Part shown: one piece after another, positions 37,646 through 47,068 of the stretch
Layout: each line of letters starts with the position of its first letter
Position numbering within the stretch: position 1 is the first letter of the stretch
From: Cannabis sativa
Taxonomy: Eukaryota; Streptophyta; Magnoliopsida; Rosales; Cannabaceae
Direction: 5' to 3'
Length of the DNA stretch: 64,000 nt
Assembly: GCF_029168945.1 (NCBI RefSeq)
Contig: NC_083605.1
Coordinates: forward strand, 31,013,280 to 31,077,279
Notes under the pieces: model-generated
Told to the model about the DNA's origin: nothing
The model's database searches: none
Seen by the model: only the letters and a program-made list of their open reading frames with translations
Position numbers and translations under genes: made by a program

Positions 37646-40600
37646 CTAACACGGTAACTGTTGTCGCTCCGCTTCCGCTTTCACATAATGAATCCACCGA
37701 TCACGCATAATATTTATCTCATCATTAGTGTACGGAGTGGAGAACCTATCTTGTCGGGTCAACAATTGTATTGGATCTTCTACGACCATGAAACTTTCAA
37801 TGAATTTCATGACGTAGTATCCACACTGTTTGTCATCGGGTTGTTGAGGACAAATAGGAGTCATCCACTGGGTAGGTCGATCAGGTCGTCGTACCATTCG
37901 GTTATACATTGTGAACGATCTACACAAAAAGTAAATTTAATTAGCATATATAAATTTATAAATAAAGAACACGCTAACATATTGGGATGTTTGATATAGA
38001 ACTTACGTGGATATAATAAAGTTCAAATCATCCGGGATGTCGTCGTTGCCTGAATCCAAGTACGCCACCGTCTGCGTACTTGGCTGGATCACTACAAGCA
38101 TCCAGTGAAACATCTTCCTGCTCGGACAAATAAGTGTAAAACTGTTAACATATACATAATAATAAATTTTATGAAGAGTTAAAAATACCGAAATTATTTA
38201 GTTTACATCTACATATACCTATTATTATATGGGGCAATAAGCCATTTCTCTGAATTAGTCATCCTAGTCATTCGAGCGACTAGTGCTTGGCAACGATTAC
38301 TCTCATCCCCTGCATCGGTGGCAATCGCACCCGGATTCAAAAATTCATAGACTCGATTCAACCCACCCATGTCCAGCAGTCTTTCTTTAAGGTACCTGAT
38401 AAAATGTCATAATTAATAACTGTTGCTGTCAAATGAACATTAGCGAGTTTATTATTAAGAGTTATAAATCATACTTGCACCAAACTCCTATTTGTTGGGC
38501 TCCCAAGTATTGCATGGTGCACAATTCTTGAATGTCACTCTTAGCAAGCCAAATAGAGTCATCTGCGACCCCAAATAGCTCATTCTGGACTTGGAATTGG
38601 AGCATGGATGACTTGGGCCACCTTTTGACGAAGTTCCAAAATGCAATAATGGAAGAAGTTTGGCGTGGTTGGGCATACTTTGCATTAACTTTTGCCTTAC
38701 TCGGCCTCCCAGGGTGTTTTAGAGGCTGTGTTGGAGGACCGAGTAAATCTTCAGAGCTTTTCTTCACGGGTTGCTTCTGAAGTTTCTTGGTGGGTGGTTG
38801 TGTCTATATATATGAAAAAAAACAATAAGTTAGCAATGCCATTAACTAATAAACACAATAAGTTAAGTAAACAAATTGAAACATACCAAATATTTCCCAA
38901 CAGCTGTAAGATAGTCTTTTGGCCATGCCACATGACCATTTACAGCTTGACTCTCTTGTCATCAATGAATCGTCGACTGAGGGACACGGGAGCAGTGCAT
39001 TCTCCATATTGGCTTCTTCGATATATACCCGACGATAATCTTTGTGTAGGTATTCTTCCATGTTAATGGAAAACTTTCCATCTTTCAAATATTTCTCCTT
39101 CACAATGTGGCCTGAAGCAACCTTCAGTACCATCCCACTAGGCTCCAACAGACAGTGCATCCAACATGGTAAGGTCTATAAATCCAAAACAAACAAGCAA
39201 CAACTCAATTTGTAAGTTGACCATATTTATAATTTTGCATTTGAATAATTCGTAAACTAACATTAAGATTACCTCTTCCGAACTACCACCAGTAGGTGGC
39301 GGTGCTGCTGCTGGAGCAATTTCCTCTCGAAAACGCGGGGGTGATGGAGAGTAGACATTAGCAGTACCCGACGGTTGTGCTATGGGATCTGGTGCAGAGT
39401 AGATATTGGCATCACCTGACGGTTGTACTATGGGATCTGGTGCAGAGTAGACATTGGCAGCACTCGACGGTCGTGCTACTGGTTCGGAGGCAATGTCAAC
39501 GTTCTGTGGTTCAGTTGATGCTCCTCCAACACCGGAACCAGATGCAACGCAGCCCTTTATCACAGGGAACTAATAAAACGAATGAGCTCATCCACTTTAT
39601 CCTCCAACTTTCTGTTGCGTTCCTCTGTCTCACGCACGCGTCTCTCCAATTCAGATGATGCCTGGTTCGACCCATCGACATTTTTCCTTTTAGGGCGTGG
39701 TGTGTTGAAATATTGGGTTTGGGTGACGCCGAAACCCATGGCTCGAACCCGACCACCATGCTCATCTGTCCCGAGCGCCATGGTCAGCACATCTCTTTTA
39801 CCTTCCACTTGTACAAGACCCTCTGCCACTTGCTTGCGTAATTCATCCTACAAACAAAACAATTAGAGTTAGAAATAAATTATGAAGCATAAGAATTAAT
39901 ACAAACAAAATTAAACTTTAAACTTACAATCCGTTTAACGACTTCTGCAGTTGGGCCCTCCACCTCGCCATTAGACTTAGTGCGAGATCTTTTCCAAATT
40001 TCAGATCTATCAAATTCAGTAATTTGGTGGCCGACCTCTTTCTCCATCTGTTCTTGAATCATCCTTACACCACCTCGTCCAGTGCGATGGGGATAAAGAT
40101 TACAAGCCCTACTCTCTTGGGCCCTCTTCCTCTTCACACCAAATTCTGGACTTAATCTCGAGTCCACAAACTCTCTCCATTCTTGCAAATTAATTATTTT
40201 TTCATAAAGTTTGGGGGGCTTCTCGAGAAGATGGGGAGCGACATCTTTGAATGTAAAAATACCTTCTGTTAGGGTACTTTTCCAATCTTTCCACCTATCT
40301 CCACCTTTAGCAATTGTCATCCTCTTATCTGTGTCTGGTACATCAAACGCGACCTGCAACATTGACAATAGTATAGTTATAAGTACCTTGTTTTATAATC
40401 AATAATGAAGATCTCGAATAATAGAATTAATTTTACCTTTATGTGTTCCCATAATTGGTTTTTAAGGTCCTGGCTCACTTTAGGCCACGTAATGTCTCTA
40501 AGTGGAATATTAGTTCGCACCCATGCTCCAATTCGGGTAACTTTTGCCGTCCCTCCCGTTCCCCAGTGTTGTCCGTAGTGATTGTACTCAATCTCCATCT

Positions 40601-40805
40601 TTCTTCCCTCGCTAACCATTTTTGTTATATCATTTCGTTTGCTTCTCCCGCGAGTATTTTTTTGTGTTTGTTCTTCAGGATCACCACTACCTTCTTCCAC
40701 AGATGGCTGTTCAGGATCAACACTAGATCCTTCTGGCAAGGATGGACCATCATCACCATCATAATCCATCCATGCACTCCACTCATCGTCCCCACCTCGT
40801 TCCAT
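37646..40805 (-). pseudogene. CACTA1 TNP1-like protein with C-terminal ULP1 cysteine protease, spliced, two frameshifts
   Basis: Reverse strand, ATG at 40805, stop at 37646. I can place eight exons with GT-AG borders: 40805-40437, 40353-39928, 39847-39273, 39175-38887, 38803-38475, 38395-38219, 38117-38007, 37919-37646. Exons 1-3 carry an acidic start and the plant Ptta/En/Spm transposase-type region (G-Q-H-W-G-T-G-G; E-V-G-H-Q-I-T-E-F), then a coiled coil (E-R-R-V-R-E-T-E-E). Exon 4 holds a G-H-V-A-W-P-K motif. Exons 6-8 form a C48/ULP1 (SUMO-type) protease: H-W in exon 7, L-D-S in exon 7, and Q-C-G-Y-Y-V-M in exon 8 supply His, Asp and Cys. One base is missing near 39565 in exon 3 and one is extra near 38955 in exon 4; together they restore frame. 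Expression is unproven. Confidence 0.82.
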
Positions 40806-40924
40806 GATATAAAAGCCTACACAAATTTAAAATCATACATTAGAATATACAAGAATAGTCAAAATAATAGCTAAATGTAAATATATGAAAAAGACTAAAT
40901 ACCAATACGTGTTTGATATATGAA

Positions 40925-41137
40925 TCATGTGTTGATAGATTCGTTCAACCATAATCCTTCACCATCATCACGAGATGATATGATATCGTCCCCAACGGTG
41001 ACATCAACAGGTGGTGGGGTGATTTGATGAATTTGGTCACTAAGCATGAGATCATCGCCATTACACTCTTGATTATCATAATCTTTTGGTTGTGTCGTCA
41101 AGACAACTGACCAGCGTGCATCTAATGGATCACTCAT
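40925..41137 (-). pseudogene. CACTA1 TNP2 transposase, C-terminal fragment
   Basis: About 70 codons on the reverse strand ending at a stop at 40925, just upstream of the TNP1-like gene. The stretch D-P-L-D-A-R-W-S-V-V-L-T resembles the end of plant CACTA TNP2 proteins, where a [V/S]-x-D-P-x-x-x-x-W-x-V-V motif is common. The apparent ATG is created at the junction with the C1 LTR, so it is not a true start. The catalytic part and the right inverted repeat are missing. Confidence 0.65.
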
Positions 41138-41139
41138 GA

Positions 41140-41954
41140 ATTCCCACAGTTTAAGGATGAAATCGTAAAGAAAAGGGTTTCTAGGTTTAATTATTAATTA
41201 AGAGACTTTGTATGTCTAATTAATAATTATTTTAAATGATAATATTATTTAATAATCTATTTTAGTTATTAAAGAATTAGTTTTGGCATTTAAATGATTA
41301 GAATTGGAAAAATGGCATTTTTAGAGAAATAGAAATAAAATTGAGGAAACTGCCAAATCCAAGTGAGGCCCATTTCCCTCTATGGCCGGCCACTCCCTTT
41401 GCTTGTTTCCCAATTATTATTTTCAATTTTAATTGCCATGTAATTGCTAATCAAAGCCTAGCAATAATAGGAAAGTGGTGGATCACACTAAATAAGGCAG
41501 TTAATCAATTACACAGTAAAAAAGGAAACTGTTTTATTTGGAAATTTGTGCTCTCCCTTTTTCCCTATATAAAGCAACCTTGTTCTTTTCTCTTGTAAGC
41601 ATCATAAGCCACGAAATTCAAGAGAGAAAAAGAGAGAAAATTTCGAAATCCTTGTGAGATGAGTAGTGCCCACACACATCAAGTGGTATCTCAATCATAG
41701 TATGTAAGACTATGGAAATTCTGCATCAAAGAAGGAGAAAAGAAGATCCAGGTTCAGATCTTGGTGATGCTCTGCTACAGAAAGGAATCAAGGGCTAGAG
41801 ATCTGAATGGAAGGAGTCATAATATTCCGCTGCACCCACTGTAAGGTTTTCTAACTTTATATGTGTTTATTTTCATTGTTTTAGAATTCATATTAGGTTG
41901 TTAATCTAACATACTTGTTAGTAAATCTAGATCCTGGTAAAATAATTTCCTACA
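41140..41954 (+). repeat. C1 3' LTR, right part
   Basis: Continues the C1 3' LTR after CACTA1 and ends TTTCCTACA. It includes a TATA box (TATATAAA, 41566-41573). The G1 gag zinc knuckle resumes immediately after the TSD GCTTT. Confidence 0.95.
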
Positions 41955-42426
41955 GCTTTCAGTGTGGCATGCCCGGACACTACAAGAGGGATTGTCCCCA
42001 GCTCAGATCAGAGGCACCTAGGGCTCCGGCGAGACCCACTCCAGCTAGGGTGTTCGCCATCACGCAGGCTGATGCAGATGCCAGCCCCTCAGTTGTAACA
42101 GGTCAGCTCTCGGTTAATAACTCATTTTACTCAGTGCTGTTTGATTCTGGGGCCACACATTCTTATGTGGCAGCCAGAATCTTTAGTAAATTGGATAGAC
42201 CGTGTGATAGTTATAAATCAGGGTTTGAAACCCTATTACCTGGCGGAGAGTTACTTATCTCCAAAAGGTGGATTAGGTTTATGCCGATCAGAATAGATGG
42301 TAGAGAGTTAAGTGCTGACTTGATTGAGATGAGCCTAGTAGATTTCGATATTATTTTAGAAATGGATTTCCTATCTAATTACTCGGCCAGTATTGATTGC
42401 AAGAGGAAGATGGTGATCTTTCAACC
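41955..42426 (+). pseudogene. G1 gag end (CCHC knuckle) and aspartic protease
   Basis: Open without stops from the end of C1 to the start of G2. The zinc knuckle reads (C)-F-Q-C-G-M-P-G-H-Y-K-R-D-C-P. Its first Cys codon is 6942-6944, left of C1, with the TSD repeated here. After a Pro/Ala/Arg linker comes a retropepsin with the D-S-G-A-T-H-S active site (42143-42163) and an L-x-x-F-D-I-I-L-E-M-D-F stretch (canonical I-L-G-M-D-W; the glycine is Glu here). The protein is cut at the codons for F-Q-P by G2 (TSD CAACC); RT continues at 51909. Single open frame in itself, but a fragment of a broken polyprotein. Confidence 0.92.
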
Positions 42427-43294
42427 TGTTGTCGAGCAAATTTCGCAACACCAAAAAGTATGATTTAATCGATAAGACAGGGAATTATTTGAGAGATGAC
42501 AAGTGCGAGTATTCAACCTAAAATGGCGAGTACTCGGATGGGAATGCGAGAGTAAACAACAAGGCTGGAAAAAATAAGTAAGACGATGAATTATAGTGGT
42601 TCAGTCAGATTTCGTTCTGCTTAGTCCACTGTAGCAAAGGATTCGTAGGTCCATTTTCATGGTGGATAACCCCTTTATATACAAAGTAGGTGTCCAATCG
42701 GTTACATGAGGATCACATTTATTGTTAATCCATTATTTACACATTGAATTGCAATGACTAAACTCAAACAACGTTAACATTAATAAATGTATGACAGTTA
42801 CTAAATTCATCAACGTATGCGTCTTTCGCATCTGCGAGTTGACCGTTCATGTTCCGTCTGTTGAGCTCGTAGGGTAGCAAATACGTTTGGAACGTCTGCG
42901 TCCTTAGGTAATCACCCTTTGTAGACGTCGCATGTTGAAGCTGGTAACATCTGGACATGCGAACTTATATTGGTCTGTTAGGGCTATTGGGTCGCTGGGA
43001 CCAAAACTGCATCATAGGGCATTGGTCTCTATACTCGTCGCGGAGGTATAGAGGGGGACACTCGCACATGTTCTGACATATGCGAATTGGATCTACCCTG
43101 CATGATGAGAATTATGGTTATGCGGTGTGACTTAAGTCGCACCTACAGTATCTCGCTATTTTTATCCTGCGCGAGGTCTAAACTTCGAGAAATCTCTCAC
43201 GGACATTCAGCCTTCATTGGAAATCTGAATACACGTGTCCTTTAAAGAGGAGTCTGGTCTCGAGTTTCTAGGTGAGAGAAATCTCACTATAACA
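42427..43294 (-). repeat. G2 3' LTR
   Basis: 868 bp, TGTTGTCGAGC to CTATAACA. It differs from 51041-51908 at four places: GAGATGACA/GAGAAGACA, GGATAACC/GGATCACC, GGGTAGCA/GGGTCGCA and AATCACCC/AATCGCCC. This is about 0.5%, so a recent insertion. Confidence 0.96.
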
Positions 43295-43310
43295 CATGCC
43301 CCTAGTTTCG
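43295..43310 (-). promoter_or_regulatory. G2 polypurine tract
   Basis: On the reverse strand GAAACTAGGGGCATG precedes the 3' LTR. It is the purine-rich primer for plus-strand synthesis. Confidence 0.7.
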
Positions 43311-43573
43311 CGACGTGACTAGAGCGGTCACTGAGGGAAACTATTGCTCGAGAGACAGGTGAAAGGTTGTCACGAGGAGGTGACCTTTTGGTTGTCCCAT
43401 CGAGGGTTTCGAAAAATGACGGCTGTAATAATTAATTTTTATTATCTCTAGGATGCCACGTCACAAAACCCTTCGGTTTTCGTGTAGGCGTGGCCATAAT
43501 TGGCCGTTAGATTGGGCGACCTTAGGCATTCTGACTGCCACGTGTCATGATCCCAATTAATAAGGGATATGGG

Positions 43574-43581
43574 TATTTAAA
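43574..43581 (+). promoter_or_regulatory. Candidate TATA box of the G2 antisense gene
   Basis: TATTTAAA, followed by a CT-rich stretch (43600-43640) and, 160 bases on, a splice donor (AAG-GTTAGT at 43744) whose best acceptor (CTTTCAG, ending 44517) lies directly before the start codon of the antisense gene. This would give a short 5' UTR exon and a 774-bp leader intron (43744-44517). It is inferred from sequence only. Confidence 0.5.
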
Positions 43582-43914
43582 CGCTTTGATACGAATCAAA
43601 TTTCCCCATTTTCCCTCTTTTCTTTTAACTTCCCTCTAGTTCATACACTTCAGAAAAAGTTCATCCCCAGATTTCTGCCAGTTTTCACAACATTTCCAAT
43701 CTCAGACGTGATCGAGAGCAGTTTGCAGGAATCAGAACTAAAGGTTAGTTTTCTGCATTTTTCGTTTTTGTTTTTAGAGAAATTGCGTTTTACTTTCTGG
43801 GTTTGGATGTTTTCGAAGACTGTGTATGCTAGTGGGTATTTATGAAACTGGGTAATATTCATAGTATAGGGCCTGTAAATTGACATAACCGCATACAATT
43901 CATAGGCACTGATT

Positions 43915-43995
43915 CACGTCTCGAATGCTCGCGGACATTCGGATGAACAATTTGAATGTTCGCGGGTGTTCGGATGAACAATTTGAATAATCGCA
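43915..43995. repeat. Short tandem repeat in the G2 antisense leader intron
   Basis: A unit of about 33 bp containing GCGG...TTCGGATGAACAATTTGAAT occurs twice with a partial third. Nearby, two related blocks of about 50 bp with CACCCAGCC/CGCCCAGCC lie at 44150-44175 and 44280-44310. Such minor repeats are frequent in the 3' region of Tat elements. Confidence 0.7.
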
Positions 43996-44517
43996 TGTTT
44001 CCAAGACTTATTTCCGCTTAACTATTAGCTAGATCTTTTAGGATCTTTACATGTCGCGGGCTGAGTGGTGAGAGTATTAATTGCCATTCCAAATGGTGGG
44101 TGTGTCACAGTATTCTAATGGCTATATATGCGATTATATGCCCCTTGAGATACTGAGATACACCCAGCCATTTGTTGACGTGCGTTAATGCTCGAATGAC
44201 CGTACTCTTTGGTTGATAGGTAGTCTCGAAACGGTGGGAGTCTCCCAGTAACTTCAGGGTTATGCTCGAAAATGCATACCTCTTGAGTCACTGGGATACG
44301 CCCAGCCGTTTCTGGAGGTATACCGCACAACCGAGGATGCGTGAATTACTTGCCCAAAGATAGTTATATTTCTTCTCGCATGTTGATAGGAGGGTCAGTT
44401 TTCGCATAGAGCTTGACCTTCCTGTCGAATGCGACTTTTATAATCTACTGCGGGTGAGATCACTTACCTTTATTTTTTCACACATCCATCACGCTGAAAA
44501 GATCTTCTATCTTTCAG

Positions 44518-46626
44518 ATGAGCGATCTATCGGATAGCCAGCAGCTCGGCTCAGGAGGTCGCGCCTTTGACGGGGAGTCGGACCAAGAGAGAGACAGTTT
44601 TCTCCCTACGGATATCTCCGAAATGGAGGCTGCGAAGATAGAGTTAGGTCCGATGTCTTCTGTAGACATCGAGAGGATGGTACAGGAGCTCGCTGAACCT
44701 GGGACAATCGATATCCGAGATAGCGAATCCACAGTGTCAGCACGCGACTACCTCATACATACGAGACATGCTCCCGACATCGAGGTCGAGGAGGTGGAGG
44801 AGGAATGGACTACCCCGGTCCGTGAGTCAGGTGGGGAAGAAGAGGAAGCGGAAGGGAGTGGGACGGATTCGGTCGACGACTCCCAATTGAACGAACCCTT
44901 CTCATGCGAAGATTTAGTCTCGAGGGTCGCCAAATCTGACTTCACCACCTTCGTGAGGTTGAATTTGTTGCGACTTGCGTTTCAACGTCCCAAACCATCT
45001 CAGAGAGCGCATCTTCCGTTCACCAACCCTGCGATCATCCCTACAGAGGACGTGGTCATCTCAATACCCATTCTTCGATGTGGTGTATCGGTCCCATTTC
45101 ATCCTTTCGTCGCAGCCATTCTCAGGCGATATGACGTATCGCCCTTTCAGCTAACACCCAACAGTTATCGCACTGTACTAGCTTTCTATGCGATGTACAT
45201 GGAGTATGCCCATAGGGCACCGTCAGTAGAGGAGTTTAGTTACTTCTATGACATAAAGAGCGTGGGTCTTCATAACGGCTTCTATTGCTTTAGTAAATGG
45301 GCGACTTCTGAAATAAACGGTGTCGAGGGGATGGTATCGAACATGGGTGACTGGAAGTCGAAGTGGTTTTATGTTTTTAAGGTTCCTGGGATTAGAACTG
45401 ACTTTAATCGCAGACCCAGTATGTCGCGTATTTGTTGACTTAGATATAATTTTTACTTTGTTCTCTGAGATCTTTTGCTAACTCGCTTTTTGTTGTTATC
45501 GCAGATAGACCAGCTCGACCAACTCTTGACTCGACTAGAAAGGAGACAGCTGAAATTCTCGGGAGTCTTCCGGTACAAGATCGCGACTGGCGATTACTGT
45601 GCACAACTGCGAAATTGCGAGAACACCAGCTGATCCCTGAGAACGCGAGTCTTCAACGGGAGCCAGTATATAAAGAACCATCTGAGAAGCAGCAAGAGCG
45701 GATTGACAAACGTCTTTCTAAGCAAACTCCTCGGCAAATTTCAGGTAACTCGTCTTTTTGCTATAAACTGATGGGTAGGATTGTGACTTTTTACTTATCT
45801 GTCCTTTTTGCTTGTAGACATGACTTTTTTGAAGTCTGCCCCCGTCCTGAAAATCAAGCAAAAGGGTGGAACACCGGCGACTTCGCCGGTCGTCGCCCAA
45901 AAGAGGAAGAGCGATGTGATGGCTTCGCTTGTCGCAGATTCTTCCAAGAAGTTGGCCAAGACTACTCAGGATAAGGGGAAGAAAGTCGTCATCGACTCTC
46001 CAGTTCGTGCTCGCGACTTCCTGGCCATGCAGGAAAAATTTCTGACTGAGATCCCTTACGAGGATCTCGTTGCTCGATCTACTGAACTGGCCGCGCAATC
46101 CATGGCTTTGTTCATAAAAGCCGCGGCTACTCCTTCTAAGGAAGCCGACTCGCTGAAGAGGCAGAACGCCCATTTTCAAGAAAATATAAAGAAGCTGAAG
46201 CAGGAGGTGGCGAGGATTGAGGAACTTAACAAGGCCAAGGAGAAAGAGCTCGAGGAACTCAGCAGGGCAAAAGAACAGGCGGAGCTCGAGGTGAAGAAGT
46301 CGCAGACAACGATTGCCGAGATGACTCGCGACTTGGAGGCTGAGAAAGAGAATGGGAAGAAACAGTACGATCAGGCTGTGTCTGATTATATTTATACCAC
46401 TCTTTCTAAAGTCCCCGACTTTGAATTCTCGCTTTTTGGAGCTGAAGCTGCTGAGATGGCTGAAGCCTTTCGTGCCATGTCGCCTACCCAGACTCAAGGT
46501 GGGGGAGGCAACCTTCCAGACGAGGTCGAGGGCGTACAGGCTGAAGAGGTCGAGAATGAGGTCGTCAGCAAGGTCGTGGACGAGGCTGCTCCTGATGAGA
46601 CTACTACTGCTGCTCCAGATGCTTGA
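44518..46626 (+). CDS. G2 antisense spliced gene (Tat aORF, gypsy-type transposon domain plus coiled coil)
   Basis: Exons 44518-45418, 45505-45744 and 45818-46626 join in frame into 649 codons with no stop. Introns of 86 and 73 bp have GT-AG ends (GTATGT...CGCAG; GTAACT...TGTAG), and the gene runs opposite to pol. Residues 1-120 are acidic and disordered. About 150-300 resemble the 'putative gypsy type transposon' domain (PF04195): F-H-P-F-V-A-A-I-L, Q-L-T-P-N-S-Y-R, then Y-C-F-S-K-W. Exon 3 carries a Lys-rich stretch and a long Glu/Lys coiled coil (about 46140-46370), then an acidic tail. Antisense ORFs of this kind are known from Tat elements; their function is unknown. The gene has its own TATA candidate and leader intron. 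Because introns are on the strand opposite the genomic RNA, retrotransposition would preserve them. Intact here, but expression is unproven. Confidence 0.82.
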
Positions 46627-47068
46627 TTATCTTCCAATTGTTGTTTAATTTCACTCTTCTCTTTTTTTTTTATATATGCGGTACATGGGTACTCGCACTT
46701 ATGTACTTGAACAAATTTATTTTACCTTTTGAACAAATTTCTATCCTCGCGGGGATAGCTTACATTTTAATATTTACGCAGTACACGGGTACTTGCGATT
46801 TTATATATTTTTAACTTTGATTACAGCTTGGTGTAATCGCAATTTTATATATATATATATATATGCGACTTTAATTACAGCTTGGTGTAATAAAGTAGGA
46901 GAAACTTTGAAGTTGGTAAATTAAATTACTCGAAAAACTTAGCAAGTAGTTTTATTCATGCAATTAGTAGTACATGCGGGCATACATCCCCCTATACTTA
47001 GGATTTATTTTGAACAAAAAATATCTAAGTATAAGTACTCGAATTAACATAACCGAATAACGCGAATA
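46627..47068. other. Convergent 3' region between antisense gene and pol, with repeats
   Basis: AT-rich spacer between two tail-to-tail genes. It holds two copies of the hairpin ATTACAGCTTGGTGTAAT (about 46820-46837 and 46871-46888), a TA dinucleotide tract (about 46844-46863) and two related GGTACATGGGTACTCGC/AGTACACGGGTACTTGC blocks. It probably contains both polyadenylation regions. No coding sequence. Confidence 0.7.

Larger units (their letters stand above)
26840..41135 (-). mobile_element. CACTA1: one-ended CACTA (En/Spm) DNA transposon
   Basis: The left terminus CACTACTACAAAAATGGG is a typical CACTA inverted repeat. Behind it lie many copies of a subterminal GCGACGGTTT / AAACCGTCGC motif (26860-27085 and 37343-37440). 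Genes run on the reverse strand: the C-terminal end of a TNP2 transposase (40925-41137) and a spliced TNP1-like/ULP1 gene (37646-40805). No right inverted repeat exists: TNP2 runs directly into the C1 LTR at 41135/41136. TGA or ATGA flanks both sides (26836-26839, 41136-41139), so no LTR bases were lost. Without C4 it is about 4 kb. It cannot transpose with one end. Confidence 0.9.
6948..41954 (+). mobile_element. C1: LARD inserted in the G1 gag zinc knuckle
   Basis: Begins TGTTGGG at 6948 and ends CCTACA at 41954, flanked by GCTTT at 6943-6947 and 41955-41959. Removing nested C2 and CACTA1 leaves about 10.2 kb: 5' LTR (6948-7264 plus 17764-19474), interior 19475-25738, 3' LTR (25739-26839 plus 41140-41954). 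The interior has no gag or pol. Same family as C0, C2, C4 and C5. Confidence 0.95.

Noticed and set aside
38532..39066. Forward frames over CACTA1
   Set aside because: Opposite-strand shadows of exons 4 and 5 of the TNP1-like/ULP1 gene, which carry the motifs and splice sites.
45718..46497. 259-codon reverse frame
   Set aside because: Shadow of the coiled-coil exon of the antisense gene; leucine-rich only because it mirrors Glu/Lys codons.
46844..46863. TA dinucleotide repeat
   Set aside because: Ordinary microsatellite in an AT-rich spacer; no further meaning seen.
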